Shown in pieces: positions 1 to 11,459 of a stretch of DNA of 64,000 bases. Within the stretch, counting starts at the first letter, position 1; the number at the start of each line of letters is the position of its first letter. A model generated the notes under the pieces. It was not told the origin of the DNA, searched no databases, and saw only the letters and a program-made list of their open reading frames with translations. This stretch comes from Sophora flavescens (lineage: Eukaryota > Streptophyta > Magnoliopsida > Fabales > Fabaceae), in the NCBI GenBank assembly GCA_030762895.1, contig CM061066.1:9452047-9516046 (forward strand). The letters are read 5' to 3'. The translations under genes were made by a program, and so were the position numbers.

Positions 1-918
1 GACCCAAAACCCTATTTTTAACTCAAAAACCAAATTCAAACCCAAAACCCTAATGTTGACCCAAAACCCTAAATTTGACCCAAAACCCGAATTTTGACCC
101 AAAACCCTAATTCAAACCCGAAACCCTAATTTTGACCCAAAATCGAAATTTTGACCCAAAACCCAAATTATAACCCAGAGCCCTAATTTTGACCCAAAAC
201 CCTAATTCTGACAAAAAACCCTATTTTAAACCCAAAATCCTAATTGAAAGCCTAAACCCTAATTTTAACCCTAAACCCTAATTCAAAGCCTAAACCCTAA
301 TTTTGACCCAAAACCCTAATTTTGATCCTAAACCCTAAATTTGAACCAAAACCCTAATTCGAACCCTATTTTTGTCCCAAAACCCTAAATTTAACCCAGA
401 ACCCTAATTTTAATCCAAACCCCTAAATTTTGACCCTAAACCCTAAATTTAACCCAGAACCCTAAATTTGACCCATAACCCTAATTTTGACCCAAGACCC
501 TAATTTAGACCAAAAACCTAATTTAGACCCAAAAACCCTAATTCTAACCCTATTTTTGTCCCAAAACCCTTTTTTTAACTCAAAACCCGACACCTTAATT
601 TAGACCCAAAACCCAAAATTTGACCCAAAACCGAAATTCTAACCCTAATTTAGACCCAAAACCCTAATTCTAACCCTATTTTTGTCCCAAAAACCTATTT
701 TTTACTCAAAACCCTAATTTTGACCCAAAACCCTAATTTTGACCCAAAACCGAAATTTTGACCCAAAATAACCCAAAGCCCTAATTTTGACCCAAAACCC
801 TAATTCTGACCCCAAAACCCTAATACGAACCCTATTTTTGACCCAAGACCCTAAATTTAACCCAGAACCCTAAATTTGACCCAAAACCCTATTTTTAACC
901 CTAAACCCAATTCAAAGC
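1..918 (+). repeat. Telomere-like satellite, left block
   Basis: Tandem array of short units that nearly all begin with CCC, in two lengths: 7 nt (CCCTAAA, CCCAAAA, CCCAGAA, CCCGAAA) and 12 nt (CCCTAATTTTGA, CCCTATTTTTGT, CCCTAATTCAAA and similar). The commonest pair, CCCAAAA plus CCCTAATTTTGA, gives a 19-bp period. The top strand is very poor in G. The block runs in parallel with about 17399-18290 and 19880-20760, so it belongs to the same array that resumes at 16276 after the nested transposons. No gene is present. A true telomere is unlikely because perfect heptamers never run for more than about two units. Confidence 0.95.
914..918. repeat. Left target-site duplication of the solo LTR (AAAGC)
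   Basis: AAAGC directly precedes the LTR start and recurs at 16271-16275 directly after the LTR end. Removing the insert and one copy leaves a normal satellite junction (TTCAAAGCCTAAACCC), a string found many times elsewhere in the array, for example near 19222. This defines the empty site. Confidence 0.9.
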
Positions 919-1540
919 TGTAACACCCCGATTTTCGCTGCTCTGTAATATCGGTAATAAATATATAAATATATATTTTTATCCGAGACTTAGAAAATGA
1001 TTTTGGATAAACCAAGGTCATTTCCTTGTTCTACTTATTTTTATAAGGCTACGGGGAAGTTTTTGGTTGAAAATTCAAACGAAAGTCAGTCTGCGTTTTC
1101 TGTGTTTTCACTGACAGTAAAAGTTTACTGCTCAGAAGATTTAATTTTAACTCGTGAACGAGATGAAAAATATTTTTATCATATTTACTACGATACTGGA
1201 AGTTTTGAAAATTTTGGTAAAAAAATTAAAATATTATATTTGTTGCGGGCGTATACGTCGATATATCTCTAGGAAAAGCTTGCGCCAGATGAATCGAGGA
1301 GTCGGCAACGTAGCAGAGATGTTGGATTGACCGACTTGACGAGCATTTATGACGACTTTATCCGTATCATAATGGCCATAATGGCACATTTATGACAAAG
1401 TTAATTTTTTCTATGAAATGACCAAATTGCCCTTGTCTTTTTATGACAATTTCAAACAAATGCCATTGGAAAAAGTTGACCAACTCTTGCCCAAAACCCA
1501 CGGCTCCAATGCCTTCTTCATTAAGTTTGGTTTCTTCTTC

Positions 1541-1550
1541 CTTTAAATAG
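1541..1550 (+). promoter_or_regulatory. Possible LTR TATA box
   Basis: CTTTAAATAG, followed by a G, lies about 620 bp into the solo LTR just downstream of a pyrimidine-rich stretch, which is a plausible core promoter for U3/R transcription. The call rests only on motif and position; this stretch of LTR is AT-rich, so chance matches are expected. Confidence 0.35.
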
Positions 1551-1757
1551 GTTGTCTTCTTCATTAAGCCATTTTTCCATTTTCATGTTCTTTTTGTCCA
1601 AAGAGTTCATAATTCGTCAGATTTTGATTGGCAATTCTGACCATTTTCTATTCTGAATCTCGAAAAACTTTCAACATGAAAGTTGTTCATCTTTCTCTCT
1701 TCTTTCAAACGACATAAAGATCATCCAAAACGGATGAGTATGTTGAGAGATCTACCC

Positions 1758-1760
1758 AAA
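1758..1760. repeat. CACTA target-site duplication, left (AAA)
   Basis: AAA directly before the CACTA terminus, matched by AAA at 12625-12627. Three-base duplications are standard for this superfamily. Three A's carry little information alone; the match matters because both termini are exact. Confidence 0.8.
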
Positions 1761-1781
1761 CACTACAACATATTAGACTTT
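1761..1781 (+). repeat. CACTA terminal inverted repeat, 5'
   Basis: 21-bp terminus CACTACAACA-T-ATTAGACTTT. It matches the reverse complement of 12604-12624 except at the middle base (T here, G there). Confidence 0.95.
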
Positions 1782-1975
1782 TAATAACGCACCTTTTATA
1801 GCATTTCCGTGGGGAAATGCTATTAAAAGTGATGGGGGGACTTTTAATAGCGTTTCCTTTAGAAAACGCTATCTTAGGTATCACCTAAGATAGCGTTTCC
1901 GTGTGGAACCGCTATTAAAAGTGCCACTTAGGAAAAGATAGCGGTTCCACATGGAAACGCTATATTAGGTGCACA
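1782..1975. repeat. CACTA 5' subterminal repeat region
   Basis: Several copies of a motif around TAGCGTTTCC occur in both orientations (for example 1848-1857 and 1885-1894, with inverted partners ending in AACGCTATC), making short palindromes. In En/Spm-type elements subterminal repeats are the binding sites for the TNPA-like protein; that role here is inferred from position and repetition. Confidence 0.85.
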
Positions 1976-3907
1976 CCTACATTTTCATCAGGAATTAAAC
2001 GCGGGACCTTTCTTCCCTCCTCTTTTTTCTTGCTCTCTTCATTCCACTCGACACACACAGCCCCAACCCTTTTCAACCACACTCCCTTCTCCTCCACCGT
2101 AACCCACCTTCACCGAGTCACTGAAACCCAGCTCCACCTTACGCACAGTGTCGCCCATCTCTGCATCTCATTTCCTTTCCGTGTTCATCCCCAAATCCCA
2201 CTGCCCAAGTTTTTTTTCTATCACCGCACCTGTGCAAAGGTAAGCTCCTCACTCATCACTGCGCACACACGTTTCCATTCATCCCAAGTTTCCTCTCTTA
2301 TGTGTTAACTCCAGTAAGTCTCTTTTAGTGTTTTGTTCTTCATTTTGGTGAGTTATTCTGATGAATTCGAATTCAAAATGGTTTACCCATAGCCACTATT
2401 CTACTGGGATTTAGGAAGTAGGAATTGGGTTTTATTCTTAATGAATTTGGGACTGTTTTGGCAGAAATTTTGAGTGAGGCTAAGATGTTCTTCATTGTGT
2501 AGATATGATGCCACTATACCTGATTAGGGGTTAATTGCACATGAGCTATCGGATTTGCTTAGGATTTAGATGCTTGGGTAGTGTCCTGATATTCAAGTGG
2601 GTTCTAGTGTTCATGTCGAGGGATTGGAATTTTGAATAGAACTCTTCATTTTATCCTTTTTGGACCGTTGTGCATAACTGATTGGGGTTTATAAATTTAT
2701 TTGGGAATTCTGGAAGATTAAGTTTGTTGGGAGGGATTTCTGGATTTGGGAATGTTAATGTTAGTGTGAATTTGAGCTTATATTTTTTAATCTGTTATCA
2801 TGTGTTGTGGTTAAGTGTGATTGTCTGAGATAATTGATTTTCAAATTTGAATTAAACGCCGCCGCTGCTGTTGTTGACCATCCTGCAGCCGTCACCGCCC
2901 ATTCAAGCCCTTCCCTCTTCCATCGCCTTTTCCTCTTCACTGTTTGGTAAGTCCCCTTGTTTCTCTTTTTTCTCCCTTGTTGGAAAGGATGCTTATCATT
3001 ACTAAATATGAAGATAAGAAAAAGGCCAAAGTGAAGTTAAATTTCAATTTGCCGTATATTCAAATTAAGAACATCCATTTGAAGGCTGTTGTTTGTTCAA
3101 ATAAAATTTGGCTCTTGTATGATTTTCTGACTGACAAAACTAGTAAAATATCAAGTGGAATAGGTTTACATGCCAACTAATTTCAACTCTGTAATGCCCC
3201 AAACTGAACCTCTGCTTGCATTCTAATCATACGCATCATGTAAGTGTGATACATTATATAAATACTTTGTTTGGTTGCTGAGAAAATGGATGGATAGAGA
3301 CAGAAAGAGAGGATAATGTTATTATTTTTTGAAAAATTATAGTAGTATTGCATTTGTTCTCTTTGAAAACAATAGTGTGAATGAGATCATGGTGGACAAT
3401 TGTTCAATTTCAATCCTCTGAGAGTCGGAAACAGAAACAGGGGAAGATTTTTCAAAAACTTCAAAATGCTTCAATTTCAATCCTATGTTTGCTATGCTGG
3501 CTTTAATTGGAGTTTGGATGCAAGCAACTCAATATTACGATAGGAGGTGTTCTTGAAAATCTAACCCAACTTGTGAAGTAGATTCCTCTCATAATAATAA
3601 CTTAACATGTTAAACAAAAATAGTTATGACACCAATGAAGGATATGGTACACAAAATGAACTTGCATCCTGAGACTATTAGACTAAGATGATATTACACA
3701 GAAACTTCCGTGATTTAAAATAAATCCACAACCTATATATAATTAAGCAAATCAAATTGGGTGCATTTAACTCCATGCTAATGAACCTAAATGTGTATGT
3801 TTCTGTGACCTGAAGTGTGTTGACAGATTCATAACATTGTGATACTTGAAGTTGAATTGATTGAATGTTGAGGTTTGGTTTGGACACTAAGAGGCATCAT
3901 ATGGCAT
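1976..3907. other. CACTA 5' noncoding region, possibly host-derived
   Basis: No convincing gene. 1985-2300 is pyrimidine-rich with a CA-rich stretch, resembling a plant 5' untranslated leader, and a GTAAG donor-like site occurs at 2239. 2855-2945 is unusually GC-rich for this element (GCCGCCGCTGCTG) and ends at another GTAAG site (2947). A 78-codon frame at 2944-3180 has no recognisable family. This could be first exon and intron of the transposase transcript or more captured host DNA; the sequence alone does not decide. Confidence 0.45.
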
Positions 3908-3939
3908 AAATGCTATTAAAAGTGATGGGGGGACTTTTA
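3908..3939 (+). repeat. Displaced internal copy of the CACTA subterminal sequence
   Basis: 32 bp exactly identical to 1815-1846 in the 5' subterminal region, located 2.1 kb further in and 44 bp before the captured syntaxin exon. It suggests that capture involved a second element end or an abortive transposition/repair event. Confidence 0.85.
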
Positions 3940-3983
3940 CCTTGGAAAAAAGGATATATTGAAGGTCTTTCTTGTGTTTGCAG

Positions 3984-4123
3984 GCAAACAAGAAGATAGC
4001 ATATGCTAAGCTTGCAAAAGATTTTCAGGCAGTATTGAAGGAATTCAAGAAGGCACAGCGTCTTGCAGCTGAGAGGGAAACATCTTACACTCCTTTTGTT
4101 CCACAAGTAGTTCTTTCATCCAG
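3984..4123 (+). pseudogene. Captured exon of an SYP2-type syntaxin (vacuolar Qa-SNARE) gene
   Basis: After a splice-acceptor-like TTTGCAG, an open frame of about 46 codons reads ANKKIAYAKLAKDFQAVLKE, then a FKKAQRLAAERE segment and SYTPFVPQ. From memory of the family, this matches the linker just before the SNARE motif of plant SYP22/SYP23-like syntaxins, which act in fusion at the prevacuolar compartment and vacuole. It is followed by a GTGAG donor-like site (4124) and an in-frame stop, so the fragment looks like one exon with intron edges, taken from genomic DNA. No SNARE helix or membrane anchor is present. It lies inside the CACTA element, upstream of the transposase gene and in the same direction, so it could be transcribed as part of a leader. 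It cannot encode a working syntaxin. Confidence 0.75.
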
Positions 4124-4665
4124 GTGAGGTGAGTTTATGGAAGTTTCTTTTATGCTCCTTATGCTGAGTTGAAGTTGATACAGAAATATTATGATGTTGC
4201 TGTAAGGTGTCCTTGGTACTAGGACGGTGTCATGGGAATCTAACAAATCTGATTAATCTTTTAAACACACTTAGTATTCTATCTTATGCAATAGTTAATG
4301 GAATGCTGTACTCTGTAATGATATGATAGAAAACTGAAGATAAGTACAGTTTTATTAACTTTCTTTCAATGCTCCTCATCCTCTCCTTGAACATAAAAGA
4401 TACAACAGGTTCATCAAGGGACCTGAAACTGCTACACTGATCCTTTCCTTTACCCAACTGAATACCCCCCTTCTCTCCCATCTTTCCCTTTTGATGCTTC
4501 CCCACTAATACACAGCCCCTGTCCACACTCATTTCGCCATACGGAAAAACGGTAACAGTTTTCATTCCTTTAATTCCTTTAATCTGTATACATTGCATGT
4601 AGACATCAACCACTCTAAACTCAAAGTAAATATGTTTAATAAATATTTTTGTAGATCGGGAAAGC
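4124..4665. other. Noncoding stretch between syntaxin fragment and transposase
   Basis: The start probably includes intron sequence that came with the captured exon. 4284-4640 contains an open frame of 163 codons on the opposite strand, but its translation resembles nothing known and it overlaps the transposase start, so it is not called. TTTTTGTAG at 4647-4655 looks like a splice acceptor just before the transposase ATG at 4666, suggesting an upstream leader exon. Confidence 0.4.
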
Positions 4666-7600
4666 ATGGATCGGAAATGGATGTCTGCCAATCGTTTAAC
4701 GAAGGAGTATGAGGATGGGGTGAAAGAGTTCATTAGGTTTGCAGTTCGGCATGCAGAAAACCCTAGTACAATCATATGTCCTTGTTTAGATTGTTGTTAT
4801 GCAAGGCAAGTTAGTGCAGCCGATTTGGAAGAACATTTAGTGTGTAATGGAATTGATCAAAGTTATACATGTTGGACAAAACATGGTGAGACAAGAGCTG
4901 AGTCTAGTGAAATGAGGAATCGTGTGAGATATTCATCATACGATACCGACACAAATACTTATGAGGGCGATCATTTTGAAGACATAGCAAATGCTGTTGA
5001 AGAGGATCTTCGGGATTGTCCTCAAATGTTTGAGAGGTTGGTAAGTGATGCAGAGCAACCATTGTATGATGGTTGTACTAAATTCACAAGATTGTCGGCG
5101 ATGTTAAAGTTGTATAACTTGAAATCGGGCAACGGATGGACTGATAAGAGCTTTACGGACTTACTCACACTATTGAAAGACATGTTTCCAGAGGATAATG
5201 TGCTTCCTAGTCGGACATATAAGGCTAAACAAATGTTACGCTCTATTGGCATGAGCTACGAGAGGATACATGTTTGTCCTAACGATTGCATTTTATTTCG
5301 GAATGAATATGCATCGTTAAAGATGTGTCCTAAATGTAATGCCTCGCGATATAAGAAGAAAGAATCAGATCCAGAGAAGGTTGTGTGGTATTTTCCCATA
5401 ATACCCAGATTTAGGCGCATGTACCGTAGTTCTGAAGATTCAAAGCACTTGACATGGCATGAGGATGAAAGGATCAAAGATGGCAAGATGCGGCACCCGG
5501 TAGATTCTCCGCAATGGAAGAAATTTGATCGTGATTATCCTGATTTTGGGCAAGAATCAAGAAACCTACGACTTGCATTGGCTACTGACGGATTTAACCC
5601 GCATGGTGTTCAAAGTAGCTCTCACAGTACATGGCCTGTGATTTTGGTGATTTATAACCTATCCCCCATGGCTATGCATGAAGCGCAAATTTATGATGTT
5701 ATCTATGTGAATTTCTGAGCCCAAACAACCAGGAAATGATATAGACGTCTATTTGACTCCTTTGATTGAAGACTTGAAACAACTGTGGGAGACAGGTGTG
5801 GAGGTGTATGATGGGTATAAGGAAGAAAGTTTCAATTTGAGAGCTATGTTGTTTGGCACAATTAATGATTTTCCAGCCTACGGTAATCTGTCAGGATATA
5901 GCATCAAGGGTCAATGTGCATACCCTATATGTGAAGAGGGTACGGATTGGATGCGGTTAGAACATTGTAAGAAGAATGTTTTTCTTGGGCATCATAGATT
6001 TTTGCATCCAAGTCATCATTACCGGTGGTGGAGAAAGGCGTTCAATGGGAACTCGGAAGAAGGTAGAGCTCCTTCACCTTTGACGGGTGATCAACTTTTT
6101 GAAAAGGTAAAGGATTTGAATATCCAATTCGGTAAACCTTTTGCGAGAGATATTGTCACAAGAGGGTGGAAGAAAATGTCGATTTTCTTTGAGTTGCCAT
6201 ATTGGAAATCATTATATGTAAGACATTTCCTCGATGTGATGCACGTTGAAAAACATATCTGTGATAGTGTCATTGGTACGTTACTCAATGTGCCAGGGAA
6301 GACTAAAGATGGCATCAATGCAAGGTTGGACTTGGTTAGTATGGGAATAAGAAGAGAATTGGGACCGACGAAGAAGGGTAAAAGTACATATCTTCCTCCG
6401 GCTGCTTACACTCTATCTAGAAAAGAAAAAACTGTTTTTTGTAAGTTTCTTGAAGGAGTTAAGGTTCCGGAAGGGTACTCTTCAAACATTAGGAACCTCG
6501 TATCGATGAAAGATCTCAAGTTAAAAGGTCTAAAGTCCCACGATTGTCATGTTCTCATGGAGCAGTTGATACCCATTGGTATACGGTCTATTTTACCTAA
6601 CAAAGTGTGGGGGGCCTTAACTAAACTCTGTTTCTTCTTTAAGGCAATTTGCAGCAAAGTGATTGACCCTGGGAAGTTGCCATAATTGCAAAGAGAAATT
6701 GTTGTGACTTTATGCGAGCTTGAGATGTACTTTCTACCTTCATTCTTTGACATAATGGTTCATCTAACCATTCACCTTGTTAGAGAGACACAACTGTGTG
6801 GGCCAGCTTATATGAGATGGATGTACCCGATTGAGCGTTATATGAAGATATTAAAAGGGTATGTGAAAAACCGATCACGACCAGAAAGTTGTATTGTTGA
6901 ACGGTATATTGTCGAAGAAGCTGTTGAATTCTGTACCGAATACCTATCCAATGCTGATTCTATAGGGCTGCCAAAGTCTCGTCACACATGGAGAATGATG
7001 GGGCAAGGAATTACTGGAAATGAAATAGTGACTATATCAAGGACAGAATGGGAGCAAGCACACTTATATGTTCTGCACAATGCCGATGAGGTTGAGCCAT
7101 ATGTTGAAAAACACAAGGACATGCTTAAGAGTTTGTATCCAAATAAGAATCAAAATTGGCTAACTAGAGAACACAATCGTTGTTTTATAACGTGGCTAAG
7201 AGATCACATTTATGCAGAGTTGACTGAAAATGCTACTTCAGTTTCAAATAGATTGAGATGGTTAGCCGAAGGTCCAAGTTTGCATGTCTTCTCTTACCAC
7301 GATTATCAAATTAATGGGTACACATTCTATACAAAAGAACAAGATGGTCGGAGTACAATGCAAAACAGTGGTGTGACTCTTGTAGCTCAGTCGATGCATA
7401 TCTCAAGTGCCAAAGACAGAAACCTGATATATGCAAATATGTCATACTTCGGCGTCATTGAACGCATATGGGAGTTGGATTACACAAAGTTTAAGGTTGG
7501 TGTGTTTGGTTGCAAGTGGGTTGACAATAATAATGGTGTTCAGATTGATGAGTCAGGGTTCATGCAGGTGGATCTTAATAGGGTAGGGTATAAAGATGAG

Positions 7601-7909
7601 CCTTTTATATTAGCATCTCAAGCTCAACAAGTGTTCTATGTCACTGATCCAGCTGATATGAAAAGGTCCATTGTTCTTTTGACTAACAAAATAATTACTA
7701 AGATTGATGATCAAGACCATGGAGATGTTGATATTGAAGATGATCCTTTCGTCGGGACATTACAATCACTTGAGATTGATCCAACTAGGGATGATGGTAT
7801 GTATATGAGAGATGATCATGATGAGGGGCTTTTGGTCAATCCACCATTTCGTACTAATAAAGGACAAACAAATCTCAATCCAATGAAGAAAAGAAAAAGG
7901 TTGACTTAA
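4666..7909 (+). pseudogene. TNP2-type CACTA transposase, disrupted
   Basis: The catalytic-type transposase of CACTA elements (TNP2/TnpD family). The ATG at 4666 opens a transposase-associated N-terminal domain (about residues 1-77, with CPCLDCC and LEEHL motifs). The tnp2 transposase domain (Transposase_21) follows, with a Cys-rich segment (CPNDC...MCPKC, residues about 205-225) and the conserved LATDGFNPHG (about residue 310). A DUF4218-type region (ELEMYFLPSFFDIMVHL, MYPIERYMKILKGYVKNR) and a DUF4216-type region (YFGVIERIWELDY, FGCKWVDN) complete the family order. Three lesions were seen: a frame change at a five-C run near 5663-5668, a TGA at 5708-5710, and a TAA at 6683-6685 inside DUF4218. 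Frame 1 runs to 5718 and the rest is in frame 2. The homopolymer shift could be a sequencing error, but the stops argue for real decay. Similarity continues unbroken across each lesion, so introns are an unlikely explanation. Confidence 0.93.
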
Positions 7910-8086
7910 ACATGTATGTAGTGTTTGTGTTTAAATGAACTTTCTGATCATTTTATATTATAGTTAGCATCTTCCGGTAATGCTAGTGTTGATTTTGTTA
8001 TTCATAGTTGTTTTATATTTTGCATCAATTAATGTTATATTAATGTCCATTGATGTTTTACTTGTATCTAATATTTTTGTAGGTAA
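7910..8086. other. Spacer between the two CACTA genes
   Basis: AT-rich 177-bp spacer with no gene. AGGTAAATGG at the right edge leads into the ATG of the second gene. No clear terminator or promoter motif was seen. Confidence 0.5.
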
Positions 8087-11000
8087 ATGGCATCTTCAAG
8101 TAATTCTAGTGATGCCAAAGCGATGAGACGTGGGCCAACAGTTATGAAGGCGGTCATCCGCGCTAGGAGTAAAGGACAAAAATTTGATGTAATTTACTTA
8201 CTAATCTAAGGATTTCATAATGTTGTTTGATATATAGATTTAATTACTTTATTATTTTTATTAGGTTGAATGGAATTCTTTGGACCAACCAATTCGTGCT
8301 AATGGTAAAATATTGAAGAGTTACATTGGGGCCGTTGTTCGGCAAACGGTCCCAATTATTTGTTCTAATTGGAAGGATGAAGCTTTGGATGGTTTCAAAG
8401 AGAGCATAAGGGCTGATGTACAGGTAATTGTTAAAATTTATGAATTATATTGTAAACTATGTAAACATACTTACTTTGACACGTTGTTTATATTGTTTTG
8501 CAGATGTCTTTTAATGTTGATGAATCTCGGAAAAAATTTGTACTTCAGGAAGCTGGTAACCTAAATAGGGCATTCAGAACTAGATTGACCAAAAAATTTC
8601 TAAGAGATGCCAACGGGAGTATCATAGAGGAACCTCCATCACAATATCCACACATATCAAGGGATGAGTGGACAGATTTTATAGCAATACGCACAGGAGA
8701 TGCTCAATTCCTGGTATGTTTAATATCACGTTAGTCATTATAATTTTATAGCAATACGTACATATGACATTAACCATGCATTAATATTACTTATATGTGT
8801 CTGAATAGAAATTAAGCAATGAAAATCGCAATAGGGCGTTAGATCCTGCATGCCCTTACAAAGCATCATGTAAGGGGTATGCTGACATTGAGGATGAATT
8901 GGTATGTATATATATATATATATTTAACTGCATGTGTGGTAAATATGACTTTTAAACTGTTTGGTTAATATATATTATCTCAATATACAGATGCAGGAGG
9001 CGGGGCCAGAAGTTAAGAAAATTAAACGCCATATTGTGTGGAGGAAAGCCTGCGAGAACAAGGCGGGTGTAATTGACAACAAAAATACGCAGACCGTGTG
9101 GAATAAATGTGTTAGTAGACTAACGTTTACATTTTCATTTGTTATTTTCTTATGATAATATATAATAATTTTAACATTTGCATTTCACCAATAACTATGT
9201 GTCAGGAGGAACTGTCACAGTCTGCGGTAGAGGGAGAGATACAAGATTTTGGTCGCCAGGATATTCTTGCTAAAGCCCTAGGTGTGCCAGAGAACCCTGG
9301 TCGTGTTAGGGGTGTGGGTTTTGGCGTCTCTCAAAAAGACTACTTCCCACCTGAAGGTCGTGCAAAACATAACTCGGAAACGAAAAGGTGGGAGACATTG
9401 GTGTCTCAACTCTCTGAAAGATTGAACATTTTGGAAGAAAAGCTGAAAAAAAAGGAGGATGAGGAGAGGCAGGCTAATTTCACAGCCCAAGCAAGCGTCA
9501 AAGATAGTTGCACTCTACCATCTGCCATCAGGCTTCCAGAGGTAATGCATGCCTTTTTTTTTTTACTAGTATTGCATTCGCAGTTAAATACATTCAATTG
9601 GATGCCTTAATTCACAGCTTATTCATCTATCATTGGATTAGGGCGTCAACTCATGTCAGCTATATTTATCAACCCCAAACTATCGTATGGTTGCTATGGG
9701 TAAAGTATACAATGAGCCGGGTGTTACACTGCACACTGGACCAGTACCCCTTAACCATGTGAAAGTTGGAGTTGATTTTGCAAAAGATTGGGATGCGCCA
9801 TTGTCGGTACCTATCGATCGTGCAGATGTAATGACAGTAAGAGATGCAATAGGTACTTATGTGGCATGGCCAATTGATCTCGTGGTTGTAATTAATATGG
9901 TATGTAATTGCATTTTTCCACCTTTTCATATATGGCATATATGCATTACATTAGTTGATCACTAACTAGGATATTGAAATGCAAAATTTCCAGGCACCTG
10001 CAAAATCTAAAGGCAAGGGCAGAGTGTCTGGATATACAAAGGAGTCAATTACAACCCCAGAAAATAAAGGAGGCAACTCTGAGGCCAACCCTCCTACAGC
10101 TGGTTCAACTACAATTTCTCTGGAATATTTGAATTTTCTTAAAATACATGAACGAAAGAATATGAAAAATGATGACCAATTGGACATAGAGATGGAACAA
10201 AATATTTTTGGTCAGCATTTCATTGAGATGATCAATACTGAAAATATCAGAGAAGTTGTAAATCATGAATGGGTATCTGCCTCTGTTATTTCCGTATATA
10301 TCAGGTACTAAATCAGGATTAAAGTGTACAATATTTTTTTAGTCTTTCCATTTAAATATTGATGTCATTGGTGTAATCCATTTTTATATTTTAATTGAAG
10401 GTATTTGTATGAAGAATTGTTGCTTCCAAAGGAAAGAACGAGGAGGTTTCTGTTCTTGTCCCCACACCAAACAGATACATACGGCTTCTTCAGGAGGGAT
10501 TCACAGACAAAGTATATAGCTGACCGCTTTGCAACTACAGAAAGAGAATATCAGCCCTTGTTTCTAGCGCCGTGCAATGTTGGGTGAGTCACTTATCCTA
10601 TAGGACTTAATTCACAATAATGAATTACATAAAAGTTGAGGTGCTTAGGATTTGTTATCTCAACATTTTTGTAGGAATCGTTGGGTCTTTGTCTGCGATA
10701 AATATTGTTGAAGAGATTATTTACTATCTGGATCCCTTGAATGTTGATCCTAGGGGTCGCCTGAATTAAAGAATCTGTTCGATAAGTAAGCATGCTTTTA
10801 TATTTCTGATTTTCTATGATTCTGTCGAATGGCTTCCATGGTAGATACATGTTGCAAGTTGTCATGGTCCTAATGTGCTTTTGATTTTTGACATTAGAAC
10901 ATGTGTTGAATTGACATATACTGGGTTGTGGCTGTTGTGGTTCAAAATAAAAAAAAAGCATGCGTGTGTTTGTGATGATTGAAAATATGTTTCTTAATGA

Positions 11001-11459
11001 ACTCTGTTTGATTTTGTGATTAGTGCTTTGCAAGTTTATCGTGCAAATATCGGAGCTAAGGTGCCGCGTTTAAAGGCAACCAACATTAAATGGATTCAGA
11101 TAGAGGTACATTTGCAAAAACTTAATGCGCAATTAGATAAAAAAACCTATATATGTTGATTTACTATTTTATTTTTTATAGTGCCCAAGACAACCCAACA
11201 GTACAGATTGTGGGTACTATGTGATGCGTTTCATGAAGGAAACTATCTTGCAGAACCAAATTAAAATACCAATGGCGGTATGTTGTTTACTTAGCTTTTA
11301 ATCGTGGATTTGTTCAAATGTTTTAGCAATTGTAACTTCATTTATTTAATTTTTATGTCGCAGTACTTCCCTGACTTCAAATGCTCCACATACTCCACTG
11401 CTCAACTATCTGAAGTCAAGGAAGATTAGTGTCGCTATATTGTTGAGAAGTTCGTTTGA
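8087..11459 (+). pseudogene. TNP1-like (Transposase_24) protein with C-terminal Ulp1-type protease domain, 13 exons, disrupted
   Basis: Accessory protein of CACTA elements. Exons read from frame and GT/AG sites: 8087-8188, 8265-8423, 8504-8713, 8809-8901, 8991-9110, 9206-9541, 9642-9899, 9994-10304, 10401-10583, 10675-10785, 11024-11105, 11182-11277, 11364-11459. Exons 2-6 carry the plant transposase (Ptta/En/Spm) region, with a DILAKALGVPENPGRVRGVG-like motif in exon 6 followed by a Lys/Glu-rich coiled coil. Exon 7 (VGVDFAKDWDAPL, DAIGTYVAWP) resembles DUF8039. Exons 9-13 form a Ulp1/C48 cysteine-protease domain: the Asp (YYLDPLN) and Cys (DCGYYVMRFMKE) motifs remain, but the usual catalytic His-Trp reads Arg-Trp (CGT) at the start of exon 10. 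Exon 10 also changes frame at least twice and exon 13 has TAG (11427-11429) where Trp is expected. The product would be a dead protease or truncated before that domain. Confidence 0.85.

Noticed and set aside
1..918. True telomere at the window start
   Set aside because: Perfect CCCTAAA runs never exceed about two units and the 12-nt units dominate; this is telomere-like satellite.
997..1272. 91-codon frame in the solo LTR as a gene
   Set aside because: AT-rich LTR sequence, no similarity recognised, and no support beyond being open.
4284..4775. 163-codon minus-strand frame overlapping the transposase start
   Set aside because: No recognisable similarity, and it shares sequence with the supported sense-strand transposase.
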